Assembly (NCBI GenBank): GCA_902616855.1
Contig: CACMUL010000003.1
Location: forward strand, 1-64,000
Length of the DNA: 64,000 bases
Source: an uncultured Alphaproteobacteria bacterium
GTDB taxonomy: Bacteria > Pseudomonadota > Alphaproteobacteria > HIMB59
Direction of reading: 5' to 3'
The position numbers and the translations under genes are program-made. Shown here piece after piece: positions 1-9,947 of the stretch (position 1 is the stretch's first letter; the number at the start of each line of letters is the position of its first letter). The notes below the pieces were generated by a model, which saw only the letters and a list, made by a program, of their open reading frames with translations, searched no databases and had not been told where the DNA came from.

Positions 1-693
1 TATTGACTTTTCAAATGCTTTATTAAAATTACTCTCTCCAAAAATATTTGAACTATTGAGTATTTTTGGAAAATTCAGATTTTTGCCATCAAAAATATTT
101 AATAAATTTTGATCCCAAGAATTTTCCAAACAATTAAATAATAAGGTTCTTGATGCATTTGTAGTATCAGTTACATAAGAATTAAGGTTTGTAAGTCTAT
201 AAATGAGATATGTTTCGATTGTTCCAAATAAGATATCTCCATTGTCGATTTTCGATTTAACTTCCGATTTGTTCTCATAAACCCATTTTAATTTACTGCC
301 AGAAAAAAAAGTATTTGGTTTAAGACCAGTTTTATCAATAATTTCTTTATTTTTTGACCTATCATTTAGAATATCCCCACAAATTTTTTGACCTCTAGTG
401 CACTGCCAAACAATAGCATTATGTATTGGCTTTCCATCTTTTTTGTTAAAGAGCGTAAATGTTTCTCTTTGATTAGTTAGACTGATGAATTTAGGATTAG
501 AGATAATTTCTGATGCTTTTTTAACTAACTCTAATAAGTTTTGATAAATTTCTTCTAAATCGTGTTCAATATAACCTTCATCTGTGATTATTTGTCGGTG
601 TTCCTTTTGAAATCTTTTTAAGACCTCTAATTTTTCATTAAAAACAATGACTGTCGTAGATGACGTACTTGAGTCAATAGTTATATAACTCAT
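1..693 (-). CDS. FGGY-family carbohydrate kinase, glycerol-kinase-like (3' end runs off the window)
   Basis: Hand translation of the reverse strand from ATG at 693: MSYITIDSSTSSTTVIVFNEKLEVLKRFQKEHRQIITDEGYIEHDLEEIYQNL...SLTNQRET...NAIVWQCTRGQKIC...FGTIETYLIYRLTNLNSYVTDTTNASRTLLFN. GlpK/FGGY motifs, no stop before the edge; ATGA overlap with the next gene. Confidence 0.85.
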   Translation of the reverse strand, partial: MSYITIDSSTSSTTVIVFNEKLEVLKRFQKEHRQIITDEGYIEHDLEEIYQNLLELVKKASEIISNPKFISLTNQRETFTLFNKKDGKPIHNAIVWQCTRGQKICGDILNDRSKNKEIIDKTGLKPNTFFSGSKLKWVYENKSEVKSKIDNGDILFGTIETYLIYRLTNLNSYVTDTTNASRTLLFNCLENSWDQNLLNIFDGKNLNFPKILNSSNIFGESNFNKAFEKSI

Positions 694-1631
694 TTGTTAA
701 GTAAGTCTTTTGATATTTTAGCTATTTTTTCCGGACTCATATCATAATGATCTAATACATCAGCTTGAGATCCATTAATCATATATTCGTCAGGTATGCC
801 AAGTATTTTGAGTTTTACATTTATATTATTTTGAGCAATCAGGCTCGCACAACATTCACCAAGTCCTCCAAATATACTATGTTCTTCGACTGTTAAGATA
901 GCTTTAGAGTTTTTAGAAAATTCAATAAATGTTTTTTTATCAAAGGGCTTTATTGTATGCATGCTGATAATTGAACAATGAATATTACTTTCTTTTAAAA
1001 TTTCACTAGCCAAGTATGCTCGTTGCAAAGTTTCACCAGTTGCTAAAATTACTAAATCCTCACCTTTTTTTACCACAATAGATTTTCCAATTTTAAATTC
1101 TGTACCTGGAGGATGAATATCCATCATTGGTTTTTTTCCATACCTAATGTAAAGGGGATGATCATATGAAACAGATTGTTTAATAGCTTGTGATGCTTCA
1201 AAGTTATCTGCAGGTGCAACTATTGTCATGTTATTAATTGCTCTCAATGTGGCAAAATCGTGTATCGAGTGATGTGTTGATCCTAGCTGTCCATAGCTAA
1301 TCCCTGCACTAATTCCTATCAACGAGACATTGCGATCAGAATAAGCAACATCATTCTTAATCTGCTCTAAAGATCTTGCAGTTAAAAAACTTGCAGGGGA
1401 GACACCAAATACAATCTTTCCTCCTGCAGCTAAGCCTGATGAAACCCCGACTAAATTCTGTTCTGCAATACCTACTTCTATAATTTGATCAGGTAATTCT
1501 TTACCGAATGGAACCAATTTACCCGAACCTCTTGAGTCACTAGTGACAACGATAATATCTTTATTTTTTTTTGCCTCAGATAGTAATGTCTCAGAAAAGA
1601 TTTCTAGGTTAGGTTTACCAATTTTATTCAT
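690..1631 (-). CDS. Transketolase, C-terminal subunit (split transketolase)
   Basis: 313 aa; Pyr/C-terminal transketolase domain (ELPDQIIEVGIAEQNLVGVSSGLA, GISAGISYGQLGSTHHSIHDFATLRAINNMTIVAPAD). Confidence 0.9.
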   Translation of the reverse strand: MNKIGKPNLEIFSETLLSEAKKNKDIIVVTSDSRGSGKLVPFGKELPDQIIEVGIAEQNLVGVSSGLAAGGKIVFGVSPASFLTARSLEQIKNDVAYSDRNVSLIGISAGISYGQLGSTHHSIHDFATLRAINNMTIVAPADNFEASQAIKQSVSYDHPLYIRYGKKPMMDIHPPGTEFKIGKSIVVKKGEDLVILATGETLQRAYLASEILKESNIHCSIISMHTIKPFDKKTFIEFSKNSKAILTVEEHSIFGGLGECCASLIAQNNINVKLKILGIPDEYMINGSQADVLDHYDMSPEKIAKISKDLLNK

Positions 1632-2451
1632 ATGAATTTAGTTTCTCATTTAGCTCTGAGATTGCCCTCCCATATTCATCTTCGCTTGGCACTTTATGAT
1701 GCCAATTGATTTGATTTTCTATAAAACTTACACCGGACCCTTTTGTAGTTTTTGCAATTATGACTGTAGGCTTATTTTTTTGAATGGGTATTTCTTTAAA
1801 TACATTTAATAATTCAGAAATATTATTTCCATTTGTTGAAATAGTTTCAAAACCAAATGACTCAAATTTTTTATCAATAGGCTCTATTGGGTTAACTTCT
1901 TCTGTTTTTCCTGTAATTTGTAAATCATTCCTATCAATAATTACGATTAAATTATCCAAATGATATTTAGAAGCTGTAGTACATGCTTCCCACACCGAAC
2001 CCTCTGATAGCTCTCCATCACCCAATAAAGAAAAAACTTTATTTGTTTTTTTATCTATTTTTTTAGATAGCGCTAAACCTACAGCAACTGAAAGGCCATG
2101 TCCTAAAGCGCCGGTGTTATGCTCAATTCCTAAAATTTTTCTAGTGGGATGTCCAATAAAATGAGAGTTAAAATGATTGAGCTTTTCAAGATCTTTTCTT
2201 GAAAAAAAACCTTGATCACAAAGAACGGTGTAAAGAGCCTCAACTGAATGACCTTTACTATGGATATAATGGTTTCGGTCTTTTTCATTAAAGTTTTTAG
2301 GATTTATATCTAAGACCTTATTATATAAGACATTCAAAATGTCGATACATGATAAACTTCCACCAGTGTGACCAGCGCCAGATTTATAAATAATATCTAA
2401 TATTGTCTTCCTGTATTCTAAAGATTTTATTTTAAGTTGATTTAAGTCCAT
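1624..2451 (-). CDS. Transketolase, N-terminal (TPP-binding) subunit
   Basis: 275 aa; SGAGHTGGSLSCIDILNVLY, GALGHGLSVAVGLALS, LLGDGELSEGSVWEA TPP motif. Confidence 0.9.
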   Translation of the reverse strand: MDLNQLKIKSLEYRKTILDIIYKSGAGHTGGSLSCIDILNVLYNKVLDINPKNFNEKDRNHYIHSKGHSVEALYTVLCDQGFFSRKDLEKLNHFNSHFIGHPTRKILGIEHNTGALGHGLSVAVGLALSKKIDKKTNKVFSLLGDGELSEGSVWEACTTASKYHLDNLIVIIDRNDLQITGKTEEVNPIEPIDKKFESFGFETISTNGNNISELLNVFKEIPIQKNKPTVIIAKTTKGSGVSFIENQINWHHKVPSEDEYGRAISELNEKLNSYE

Positions 2452-2474
2452 TATTTATTGAATAGTAAATATTT

Positions 2475-3464
2475 TTAGTCTTGGGATAAATGTTTATATA
2501 AAGCTTTTTGAGCAATTTTTAAAGCAGCCATAGCATCATGATTTGCTTGAGCTTTTGTTAATGCTTCAATGTCTAAATCATCCAGGGCTTTATCAACAGC
2601 TTTTAAAAAATCTATAGCGATATTTGCCATTACCACACTATCTTCTCTAAATGGAAACTGATCCAGTTGCCAAACACCTTCCCAATTATTTTTTCTTAGA
2701 ACATAAAAAAATTCAAAAAGCTCTATGGGGTGAAGACTGCCAGCTAAAAGATCATCGTCCCATGATCTAAAGTTATCATTAACATCCATTCCAAATAGTC
2801 TACCATAATCAATAGCTAATTGAGCCGAGTCAGCAGCTGACTCTCCACCATAAATAGCATGACCAAAATCAAGAAGGAGTCCGATATTAGGAAGACCTAT
2901 TTTTTCAATACCAAGAATAGTTCTTGAAACAGAGTCATAGCTCATTTTTACCCTTGGCTCTCTTGGTTTATATTCTATTACAAAATTCAAATCAGTATTT
3001 TCACTTGCTAAATTTCCCACACCATCCATCGAATTTTTCCATAAAGATTTATGATCAACCTGAAAAGGATAGTCCCAACCATCTTGTCCAGGCCAAAGCT
3101 TAACATATTTGGCATTAAAAAATCTCACAGCCTCGCAAGCTTGAGTAATTAGTTCATGCGCTCTTTTTCTAATACCCGGATCAGGATTTGTGAACGCTCC
3201 CTTTGAGAATTCTCTTGTATAAATTTCAGGAGTAATACCAATCACTTTTAAATTTGCTTTATCGAGAGCATCTTTTATTTGCTCATTCGAGTAACTTCCT
3301 CCAAAGTATGGAAAATTTAGATCCACGTATGAAAGGTCTTTTACTTGTCCAGCAAGTTCTATGGCGTCAAGTACGCTTCTTGGTTCGCCATAACCATCTG
3401 TTGCATATCTATCAAGATAGGTGGCAAAATGCCAAATACCTGCGCCAAACTCTTGTTTTTTCAT
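2475..3464 (-). CDS. Sugar isomerase/epimerase, xylose-isomerase-like TIM barrel
   Basis: 329 aa; metal-site pattern [40 protein letters not shown]. Confidence 0.8.
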   Translation of the reverse strand: MKKQEFGAGIWHFATYLDRYATDGYGEPRSVLDAIELAGQVKDLSYVDLNFPYFGGSYSNEQIKDALDKANLKVIGITPEIYTREFSKGAFTNPDPGIRKRAHELITQACEAVRFFNAKYVKLWPGQDGWDYPFQVDHKSLWKNSMDGVGNLASENTDLNFVIEYKPREPRVKMSYDSVSRTILGIEKIGLPNIGLLLDFGHAIYGGESAADSAQLAIDYGRLFGMDVNDNFRSWDDDLLAGSLHPIELFEFFYVLRKNNWEGVWQLDQFPFREDSVVMANIAIDFLKAVDKALDDLDIEALTKAQANHDAMAALKIAQKALYKHLSQD

Positions 3465-3521
3465 GAATACATTTTCTATTATTTAAATTATTTTAGCTAT
3501 CAATAATTTTAATTAACTCAT

Positions 3522-3575
3522 TGTTCAAGAATTGAACAGTTGAGATGATATTTTTGTCGCAAATGTCTTATTTGC
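3522..3575. promoter_or_regulatory. Two inverted repeats in a divergent promoter region
   Basis: TGTTCAA-GAA-TTGAACA at 3522-3538 and GCAAAT-GTCTT-ATTTGC at 3559-3575, between divergent start codons at 3464 and 3656. Confidence 0.55.
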
Positions 3576-3655
3576 ATGATTTTTTTCAACATTTATTTGG
3601 AATTGATCACAAAAATTGACTAATATGCAATCGTTTATAAACATAGGAGGAATTT

Positions 3656-4558
3656 ATGAAAAAAATAATTCTTACAATTCTTGTATCGTTCCTATCTCTT
3701 TCTGCTTTTGCTGAGAGATTTGTAATGGTTACACACGGTGAGGGTAAAGACCCTTTCTGGCCTGTTGTGCAAAAAGGTGGTGAAGATGCTGCTAGACACG
3801 TAGGTGCAGATTTTGAATACATTTTCAATCCATCTGGAGACCTAGGTGACATGGCTAAGTCAATTGCAGCTGCCGCTGCTACTCAGCCTGATGGTATGGT
3901 AGTTTCACTTCCTGATCCAGAAGCTTTAGGTCAAGCAATCAAAGATGCTGTTGCTGCTGGTATTCCAGTTATTACTATGAACTCAGGTTTAGAGTCTTCA
4001 GCTTCTCTTGGCGCATTAATGCACGTTGGTCAGCCTGAATTTCTTGCTGGTCAAAAAGCTGGTGAAAGAGCTAAAGCAGAGGGTGCAACTAAAGCACTTT
4101 GCATGATTCAGGAAGCTTACAACACTGCTCTTACAGATAGATGTGGCGGTTACGCAGAAGCTCTACCAACAACTAACGTAGACACTTCTAATGACCCTGC
4201 TTCAATCCCAACAAGAGCTGCTGCTGGTTTACAAGCAAACCCTGACGTCGATGCAGTATTATCAGTTGGACCACACGTTTGTTCAGGTGTTCAAAAAGCT
4301 ATTGATGATTTAGGTATGTCAGTTCATCACTCTTGTTTTGACTTAAGTCCAGAAGTTATGGATTTAATCGCTTCAGGAAAAGTTGCATATACAATCGACC
4401 AACAACAACGTCTACAAGGTTATATGCCTATCGTAGTTCTTCACCTATACAACAACGGTGCTGGGCTATTACCAGGTGCTAATATTCCTTCAGGACCTGG
4501 ATTTGTTGACAAGTCAAACGCATCATCAGTTTCTGCATTAGCAGGTATTGATAGATAA
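3656..4558 (+). CDS. Sugar ABC transporter substrate-binding protein (ribose/CUT2 type)
   Basis: 300 aa; signal peptide MKKIILTILVSFLSLSAFA; type I periplasmic-binding fold. Confidence 0.9.
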   Translation: MKKIILTILVSFLSLSAFAERFVMVTHGEGKDPFWPVVQKGGEDAARHVGADFEYIFNPSGDLGDMAKSIAAAAATQPDGMVVSLPDPEALGQAIKDAVAAGIPVITMNSGLESSASLGALMHVGQPEFLAGQKAGERAKAEGATKALCMIQEAYNTALTDRCGGYAEALPTTNVDTSNDPASIPTRAAAGLQANPDVDAVLSVGPHVCSGVQKAIDDLGMSVHHSCFDLSPEVMDLIASGKVAYTIDQQQRLQGYMPIVVLHLYNNGAGLLPGANIPSGPGFVDKSNASSVSALAGIDR

Positions 4559-4573
4559 TTTTATTTAATCTCA

Positions 4574-4601
4574 AAGTGGGCAATTTATTGCCCACTTTTT
4601 T
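4574..4601 (+). terminator. Strong hairpin plus T-run between SBP and permease genes
   Basis: AAGTGGGCAA-TTTA-TTGCCCACTT perfect 10-bp stem followed by T residues. Confidence 0.8.
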
Positions 4602-4635
4602 ATAAACTACAGAGAGTATTTATTTACATTTAAGC

Positions 4636-6219
4636 ATGTCAGCTACAACTCAAAGACAAGAGTCAGATAGACATCAAAAAAAGACATGGTTTACAGCATT
4701 AATATCTAGACCAGAAGTCGGTCCAATTGGAGTGATGCTCCTTTTATTTGGTATGTTGGGCTACTTTTCAATTCCAGCCGGGGAGATGTCATGGAACCCC
4801 TTTACCGGTGAGGGTTTTAATGCTCTTGGTATTAGAAATTTTTTAAGAGTTATTTCTCAATTAGGTATAATTGCAATAGGAGCAGGTTTATTAATAATCG
4901 CTGGAGAATTTGATCTTTCAATCGGATCAATGATTGGTTTCGCTGGTGCCTGCATGGCAATGATTTTAAGATGGGGTTTTTCAGTCATCATACCTTACAT
5001 ATCTTTCGAGGGTGGTTTTCATATTGAATTTTACACGTTATTTCACATCTCTGATGTCTCTCCAATTTTAGCTATCTTTATAACTTTATGCTTCACTTTA
5101 TTTTTTGGTTGGTTACAAGGAACTATTGTTGTGAAGTCTGGTTTACCATCATTTATTGTTACACTTGGGGGCTTATTTTTTCTCAGAGGATTAACAGAAG
5201 TTTCTCTAAGATCTTTTAATCATAGACCAGATCAGACAAAAGGGGCGACTACTGTCACAGAGATTCCAGATATAAAAAATATTGTAAATGTCCCTGGCCA
5301 TGGAGAAATGGTAAGAGAAAAAGCAAAAGCTTTACCGGAAGCTGATCTAGTAGCTATAGCCAAAGATTTACCAGCTGATACAGTTGCAACAATTACAGAT
5401 AGATTAGAATACACTTACCAAAGAGTAGCCGAAGCCAAGACACAAATTTTGCTTGATAAAGGAACTAAACCTTTACAAGAGGCTTTAGCAAACGCTCAGC
5501 AAAGTGGAAATGATTATATGGTTGGCATGATTCAAGAAAAAATTGCTAACTTTCAAATCGATCCAGTAGTACCAAAAACAGTTACTGATGTTGATATAGC
5601 AAGAGTTTACATTGACTCTCTCATTACTGCTCGCCCCGTTGCGAATTTTTTTGGTGGAGATATTTTAGAACCTGTTTTTGATTGGCTTTATTACCCGGTT
5701 GACTGGAACACTAATAATTTTGGAAATCAGTTCGCCTCTGGTTTATATTCCTGCGTCATGATTTGGCTAATTTTAGCGATTATTTGTTACATTGTACTGA
5801 GCAAAACTCAAGCAGGTAACTGGATTTACTCAACTGGTGGAAATCTGAGTGCAGCCAAGGCAAATGGTGTACCTACAGATAAGGTTAAAGTATCTCTATT
5901 TATGTTTTCTGCTTTTTGTGCAACAATTTTTGCAACCGCTCAAGTTTTTGAAGTTAATACAGCAGACGCGGCTAAAGGTAATTTAAAAGAATTAGAGGCA
6001 ATTGCTGCAGCTGTGATTGGTGGCGTTGTTTTAACAGGAGGTTTTGGCACCATACTCGGTATTGTTGTAGGCGCATTTATATTTGGTGTTGCTAAAGAAG
6101 CATTCTTTTATATCCCAGGCATAGACGGATCATTTTATAGAGTATTCTTAGGGTTAGTAATCATAGCTTCTGCTTTGACTAACGAAAATATTAGAAAACG
6201 AATTATGGGTAGTATTTAG
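4636..6219 (+). CDS. Sugar ABC transporter permease (CUT2) with large internal insertion
   Basis: 527 aa; IIAGEFDLSIGSMIGFAGA and GGVVLTGGFGTILGIVVGA permease motifs. Confidence 0.88.
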   Translation: MSATTQRQESDRHQKKTWFTALISRPEVGPIGVMLLLFGMLGYFSIPAGEMSWNPFTGEGFNALGIRNFLRVISQLGIIAIGAGLLIIAGEFDLSIGSMIGFAGACMAMILRWGFSVIIPYISFEGGFHIEFYTLFHISDVSPILAIFITLCFTLFFGWLQGTIVVKSGLPSFIVTLGGLFFLRGLTEVSLRSFNHRPDQTKGATTVTEIPDIKNIVNVPGHGEMVREKAKALPEADLVAIAKDLPADTVATITDRLEYTYQRVAEAKTQILLDKGTKPLQEALANAQQSGNDYMVGMIQEKIANFQIDPVVPKTVTDVDIARVYIDSLITARPVANFFGGDILEPVFDWLYYPVDWNTNNFGNQFASGLYSCVMIWLILAIICYIVLSKTQAGNWIYSTGGNLSAAKANGVPTDKVKVSLFMFSAFCATIFATAQVFEVNTADAAKGNLKELEAIAAAVIGGVVLTGGFGTILGIVVGAFIFGVAKEAFFYIPGIDGSFYRVFLGLVIIASALTNENIRKRIMGSI

Positions 6220-6221
6220 TT

Positions 6222-7010
6222 ATGGAAAACAATAATTCACCATTTATAGAAATTACAGATCTTGTAAAAAAGTTTGGAACATTTACAGCTTTAAATGGTG
6301 TCTCTTTAAATGTCCTACCAGGAGAAGTTCACGCATTACTAGGTGATAACGGTGCTGGAAAGTCCACTCTTATTAAAGTCTTATCAGGAGTTCACCAGCC
6401 AACTTCTGGAATTATTAAAGTTGGAGGAAGTGAAGTAAAATTTAGCTCTCCAAGAGAGGCTACTAGTGCGGGTATTGGAACTGTCTATCAAGATCTGGCA
6501 CTTAATGCTTTGACCTCTGTTACACGAAATTTTTTCTTGGGAAATGAATTAAAAAAAGGACCTGGCCCTTTTGGAATATTAGATTTTAAAAAAATGGATG
6601 AAATTACGATTACTGAAATGGGAAAAATTGGCATAAATATCTCAGATCCTACTCAGCCAGTTGGAACTATGTCAGGTGGTCAAAGACAGACACTTGCTAT
6701 TGCAAGAGCTATATACTTTGGTGCTAAGATTTTAATTTTGGATGAACCTACATCTGCACTTGGGCAAAAACAACAAATGGAAGTTTTAAAAACTATTAAA
6801 AAAGTCCAACAATTAGGGAATATAGCTATTATTTTGATTACTCACAATGAAATCCACGCAAGACTTATTGCTGATCGATTTACATTCTTAAGTTTAGGTG
6901 AAGTAATAGGATCTGGAAAGTCATCAGAATTAGGTGGAGATGATGTTAAGCGTTTAATGGCTGGCGGTGCTCAAATAGGTGATTTGGCCAAAGAGCTTGA
7001 AGCTGTATAA
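6222..7010 (+). CDS. Sugar ABC transporter ATP-binding protein (single ATPase domain)
   Basis: 262 aa; Walker A GDNGAGKST, signature MSGGQRQ, Walker B ILILDEP. Confidence 0.93.
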   Translation: MENNNSPFIEITDLVKKFGTFTALNGVSLNVLPGEVHALLGDNGAGKSTLIKVLSGVHQPTSGIIKVGGSEVKFSSPREATSAGIGTVYQDLALNALTSVTRNFFLGNELKKGPGPFGILDFKKMDEITITEMGKIGINISDPTQPVGTMSGGQRQTLAIARAIYFGAKILILDEPTSALGQKQQMEVLKTIKKVQQLGNIAIILITHNEIHARLIADRFTFLSLGEVIGSGKSSELGGDDVKRLMAGGAQIGDLAKELEAV

Positions 7011-7018
7011 TATTTTAA

Positions 7019-7840
7019 CTAGTAAGAGCTAGGATTATTATCTTTATCAGACTCATCGTAGTTTTGATTAGTAAGCTCTTTGAATTTTCTCACATGAGTG
7101 GCTGCTGCTCCAGATAACAACCTTACATCATTTGTAATTGTCACAAGATCAAAACCCCATTCAGATGCCTTGGCAGCATACTCTGGAGTCCCACAATGAA
7201 GACATGCAACTTTTCCATGTTTATGAGCAATATCTAAAATTTTCTTTTTAGACTCAATCATCTCAGGTTCTGTTCGATCAAACCCAGGTGTTAACTTTCC
7301 TTGGTTCAGCCCTATTGTTAAATCTGCTGTCCCGATATAAAGACCATCAAGACCAGGAGTGGATGCTATATCGTCAAGATTATCAAATGCTTCTTGAGTT
7401 TCTATCATGGCAAGACAAAACGTTCCCTCATTTGACTCATAAAAATAATTTGAACTGACGGAAAAGTTAGCTCTCGTCGGACCAAAACTTCTAATACCTA
7501 CAGGTGGATATTTACAATCTTGAACAAGTTTTTGTGCTTGCTCTTTATTATTAATCATTGGGCAAATGATACCCAAAGCACCTGCATCCATAACTTTAGA
7601 TATTACTGCGTGATCTAATCCTGAAACTCTACAGATTGGAGTGACACCACTATTTCTAATACTTTGCAACATTTTAAATAAATCACTAAAGCCAATCATC
7701 CCATGTTGATAGTCAATGGTAAGGGCGTCATAACCTTGCTCAGACATAATTTCAGCAGTAAAAGTATTAGGTATTGATAAAAAGCTATTAACAACGACTT
7801 CTTTTTTTTTCCATTTAGCTTTTACTTTGTTTTCAATCAT
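7019..7840 (-). CDS. HpcH/HpaI-family aldolase
   Basis: 273 aa; YDALTIDYQHGMIGF, CPMINNKEQA, MIETQEAFDNLDDIASTPGLDGLYIGTADLTIGL. Confidence 0.88.
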   Translation of the reverse strand: MIENKVKAKWKKKEVVVNSFLSIPNTFTAEIMSEQGYDALTIDYQHGMIGFSDLFKMLQSIRNSGVTPICRVSGLDHAVISKVMDAGALGIICPMINNKEQAQKLVQDCKYPPVGIRSFGPTRANFSVSSNYFYESNEGTFCLAMIETQEAFDNLDDIASTPGLDGLYIGTADLTIGLNQGKLTPGFDRTEPEMIESKKKILDIAHKHGKVACLHCGTPEYAAKASEWGFDLVTITNDVRLLSGAAATHVRKFKELTNQNYDESDKDNNPSSY

Positions 7841-7914
7841 TGATTGTTAGATATCAAATTATTTAAAAATATAATTATAACAATTATTTATTATTCATGA
7901 ATAAATGCATAAAT

Positions 7915-8919
7915 TTAATCAATATTCTCCATCCTCCCACTTTTTACAGATTTATAAGCAGTTTCGGCTAAGAGAAGAGCTCTTCTTCCGTCCTCAAAGC
8001 CAACAGATACAGGCTTTTTTTCCAAAATTGTTTCAACAAATGAGCTAATAGAATTCATATAAGACTCCTGGTATCTCTCAATAAAAAAATTTAAATAGGG
8101 TTCACTTTTGTCAACAAACTCTGAATTGTATTTTTTCAATTCATGTGGCTTTCTATTTTCAGATATAACCATCCCTTTGCTTCCAAACAACTCAACTCTT
8201 TGATCATATCCATAAGTTGCTGATCTAGAGTTGTTTATATGACATTGTTTTCCCGAGGCTGTTTCCATTATAATCATCAAGGTGTCACTATCATTTAATT
8301 CAGATTTAATTTTTGGATCTATTAAAGCATTAGATATTGCAAATACCTTAACTGGCTCTTCACCAAGCATAAAACGGGCTAAATCAAAATCATGAATTGT
8401 CATATCTCTAAATTGCCCACCAGACACTTTTAAATAATCCCAACTTGGCAGACCTGGATCTCTAGATGTAATCAGACATTGATGAAGCTCACCAATTTCA
8501 CCATTAATAAAAGATTTTTTTGCAGCCTGATGACCAGGATCAAATCTTCTATTAAAGCCTAATTGAATTGGAACTTTATTACCTTCAAGTCTTTTTGAAA
8601 ACTCATCAACTTTTTTTATATCGAGGTCAATAGGTTTCTCACACAAAACAGGTTTTTTTGATGCAACAGATCTCTCTATGAAATCAATATGTGTATTTGT
8701 AGGGGAAGATATAAGAATAGCATCAATATCATTATTGTTAAAAATATCATCAACATTTTCCACAGCAAGTACGTTTAAATCATTTGATACTTTTTTTGAA
8801 AATTCTTCATTTGGGTCATAAATGCATACTAAATTTGTCTGTTCATGAAGTTGAATATTCTTAGCATGCATTTGGCCAATTCGCCCGCACCCAATAACTG
8901 CAATACTAACTTTTTTCAT
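7915..8919 (-). CDS. iolG: Inositol 2-dehydrogenase-like Gfo/Idh/MocA oxidoreductase
   Basis: 334 aa; VIGCGRIGQMHAKNI, CEKPID, GFNRRFDPGH, GGQFRDMTIHDFDLARFMLGEEP. Confidence 0.8.
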   Translation of the reverse strand: MKKVSIAVIGCGRIGQMHAKNIQLHEQTNLVCIYDPNEEFSKKVSNDLNVLAVENVDDIFNNNDIDAILISSPTNTHIDFIERSVASKKPVLCEKPIDLDIKKVDEFSKRLEGNKVPIQLGFNRRFDPGHQAAKKSFINGEIGELHQCLITSRDPGLPSWDYLKVSGGQFRDMTIHDFDLARFMLGEEPVKVFAISNALIDPKIKSELNDSDTLMIIMETASGKQCHINNSRSATYGYDQRVELFGSKGMVISENRKPHELKKYNSEFVDKSEPYLNFFIERYQESYMNSISSFVETILEKKPVSVGFEDGRRALLLAETAYKSVKSGRMENID

Positions 8920-8963
8920 ATCACAGAATTATAGTATTCTTTAAATTTTAGAAATAAAAAAAA

Positions 8964-8976
8964 ATTCATTTTGAAT
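8964..8976. promoter_or_regulatory. Palindrome ATTCA-TTT-TGAAT in the iolG/iolE divergent promoter
   Basis: Exact 5-3-5 inverted repeat; same motif at 12481 and 17275. Confidence 0.6.
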
Positions 8977-9035
8977 AAAATTTAAGTATTCTTTAAAAGG
9001 TTTATTTATCTATAATCTTTTTATAGGAGGGGTTT

Positions 9036-9947
9036 ATGAAAGCAAAATTGGGAATAGCACCTATAGCATGGTCCAATGATGATTTACCTGAACTTGGAGG
9101 AGAGACTTCTTTGGATACCTGCCTTAGTGAGTCAAAACTTGCTGGATTTACTGGTGTGGAAACAGGTGGAAAATTTCCAAAAACTCCTGAAAAACTTGGT
9201 CCAATTTTAAAAAATCACAATCTATACTTGGCATCAGGGTGGTATTCAGGAACTGTGCTAGATAATGACCTAGAAAATGAAAAAGATAAAGTCCTTCAAC
9301 AACTCACTCTCTTCAGAGACCTAGGCGCAGCAGTTTTAGCATATGGAGAAACATCTGGAACTATCCAAAATATTAGACATGCTCCTTTAAACACAAAAAG
9401 AAAAATACATAGTGAGGATTTTAGAGAGTATGGAAGGAAACTAACATTATTTGCAGAATTTTGTGCAGATTTTGGTGTGCCAATTTCATTTCATCATCAC
9501 ATGGGTACAGCGATTGAGACTGAGGATGAGCTTGATCAATTGATGAACCACACAGGTGAGGCAGTAAAAATCTTATTTGATACAGGCCATATGACCTTTG
9601 CAGGAGGCAACTCTTTGAGAGTAATAAATAAATACGCAAAAAGAATAAATCACTTTCATGCTAAAGACATTCGCTCAAAGGTTGTAAATGATTTAGATCG
9701 ATCAAAAAAAAGTTTTTTAGATTTTGTATTAGAGGGAGCCTTCACAGTGCCTGGAGATGGAAATATTAATTTTAAGGAAGTAGTAGAGACATTATCAAAT
9801 AATAATTACGAAGGATGGTTTATTGTTGAGGCAGAGCAAGATCCCGCCAAAGCAAACCCATTTGAATATGCTAAAATTGGAAATAAAGAACTTGTAGAAT
9901 GCTTAAGTATGTATGGATATGAAATAGAGGATTATAGAGATGAATAG
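9036..9947 (+). CDS. iolE: Myo-inosose-2 dehydratase
   Basis: 303 aa; GIAPIAWSNDDLPELGGETSLDTCLSESKLAGFTGVETGGKFP, HHHMGTAIET, DTGHMTFAGG. Confidence 0.9.
   Translation: MKAKLGIAPIAWSNDDLPELGGETSLDTCLSESKLAGFTGVETGGKFPKTPEKLGPILKNHNLYLASGWYSGTVLDNDLENEKDKVLQQLTLFRDLGAAVLAYGETSGTIQNIRHAPLNTKRKIHSEDFREYGRKLTLFAEFCADFGVPISFHHHMGTAIETEDELDQLMNHTGEAVKILFDTGHMTFAGGNSLRVINKYAKRINHFHAKDIRSKVVNDLDRSKKSFLDFVLEGAFTVPGDGNINFKEVVETLSNNNYEGWFIVEAEQDPAKANPFEYAKIGNKELVECLSMYGYEIEDYRDE

Noticed and set aside
3254-3466. 70-aa plus-strand ORF
   Set aside because: Lies antisense inside the TIM-barrel isomerase gene; no recognisable domain.
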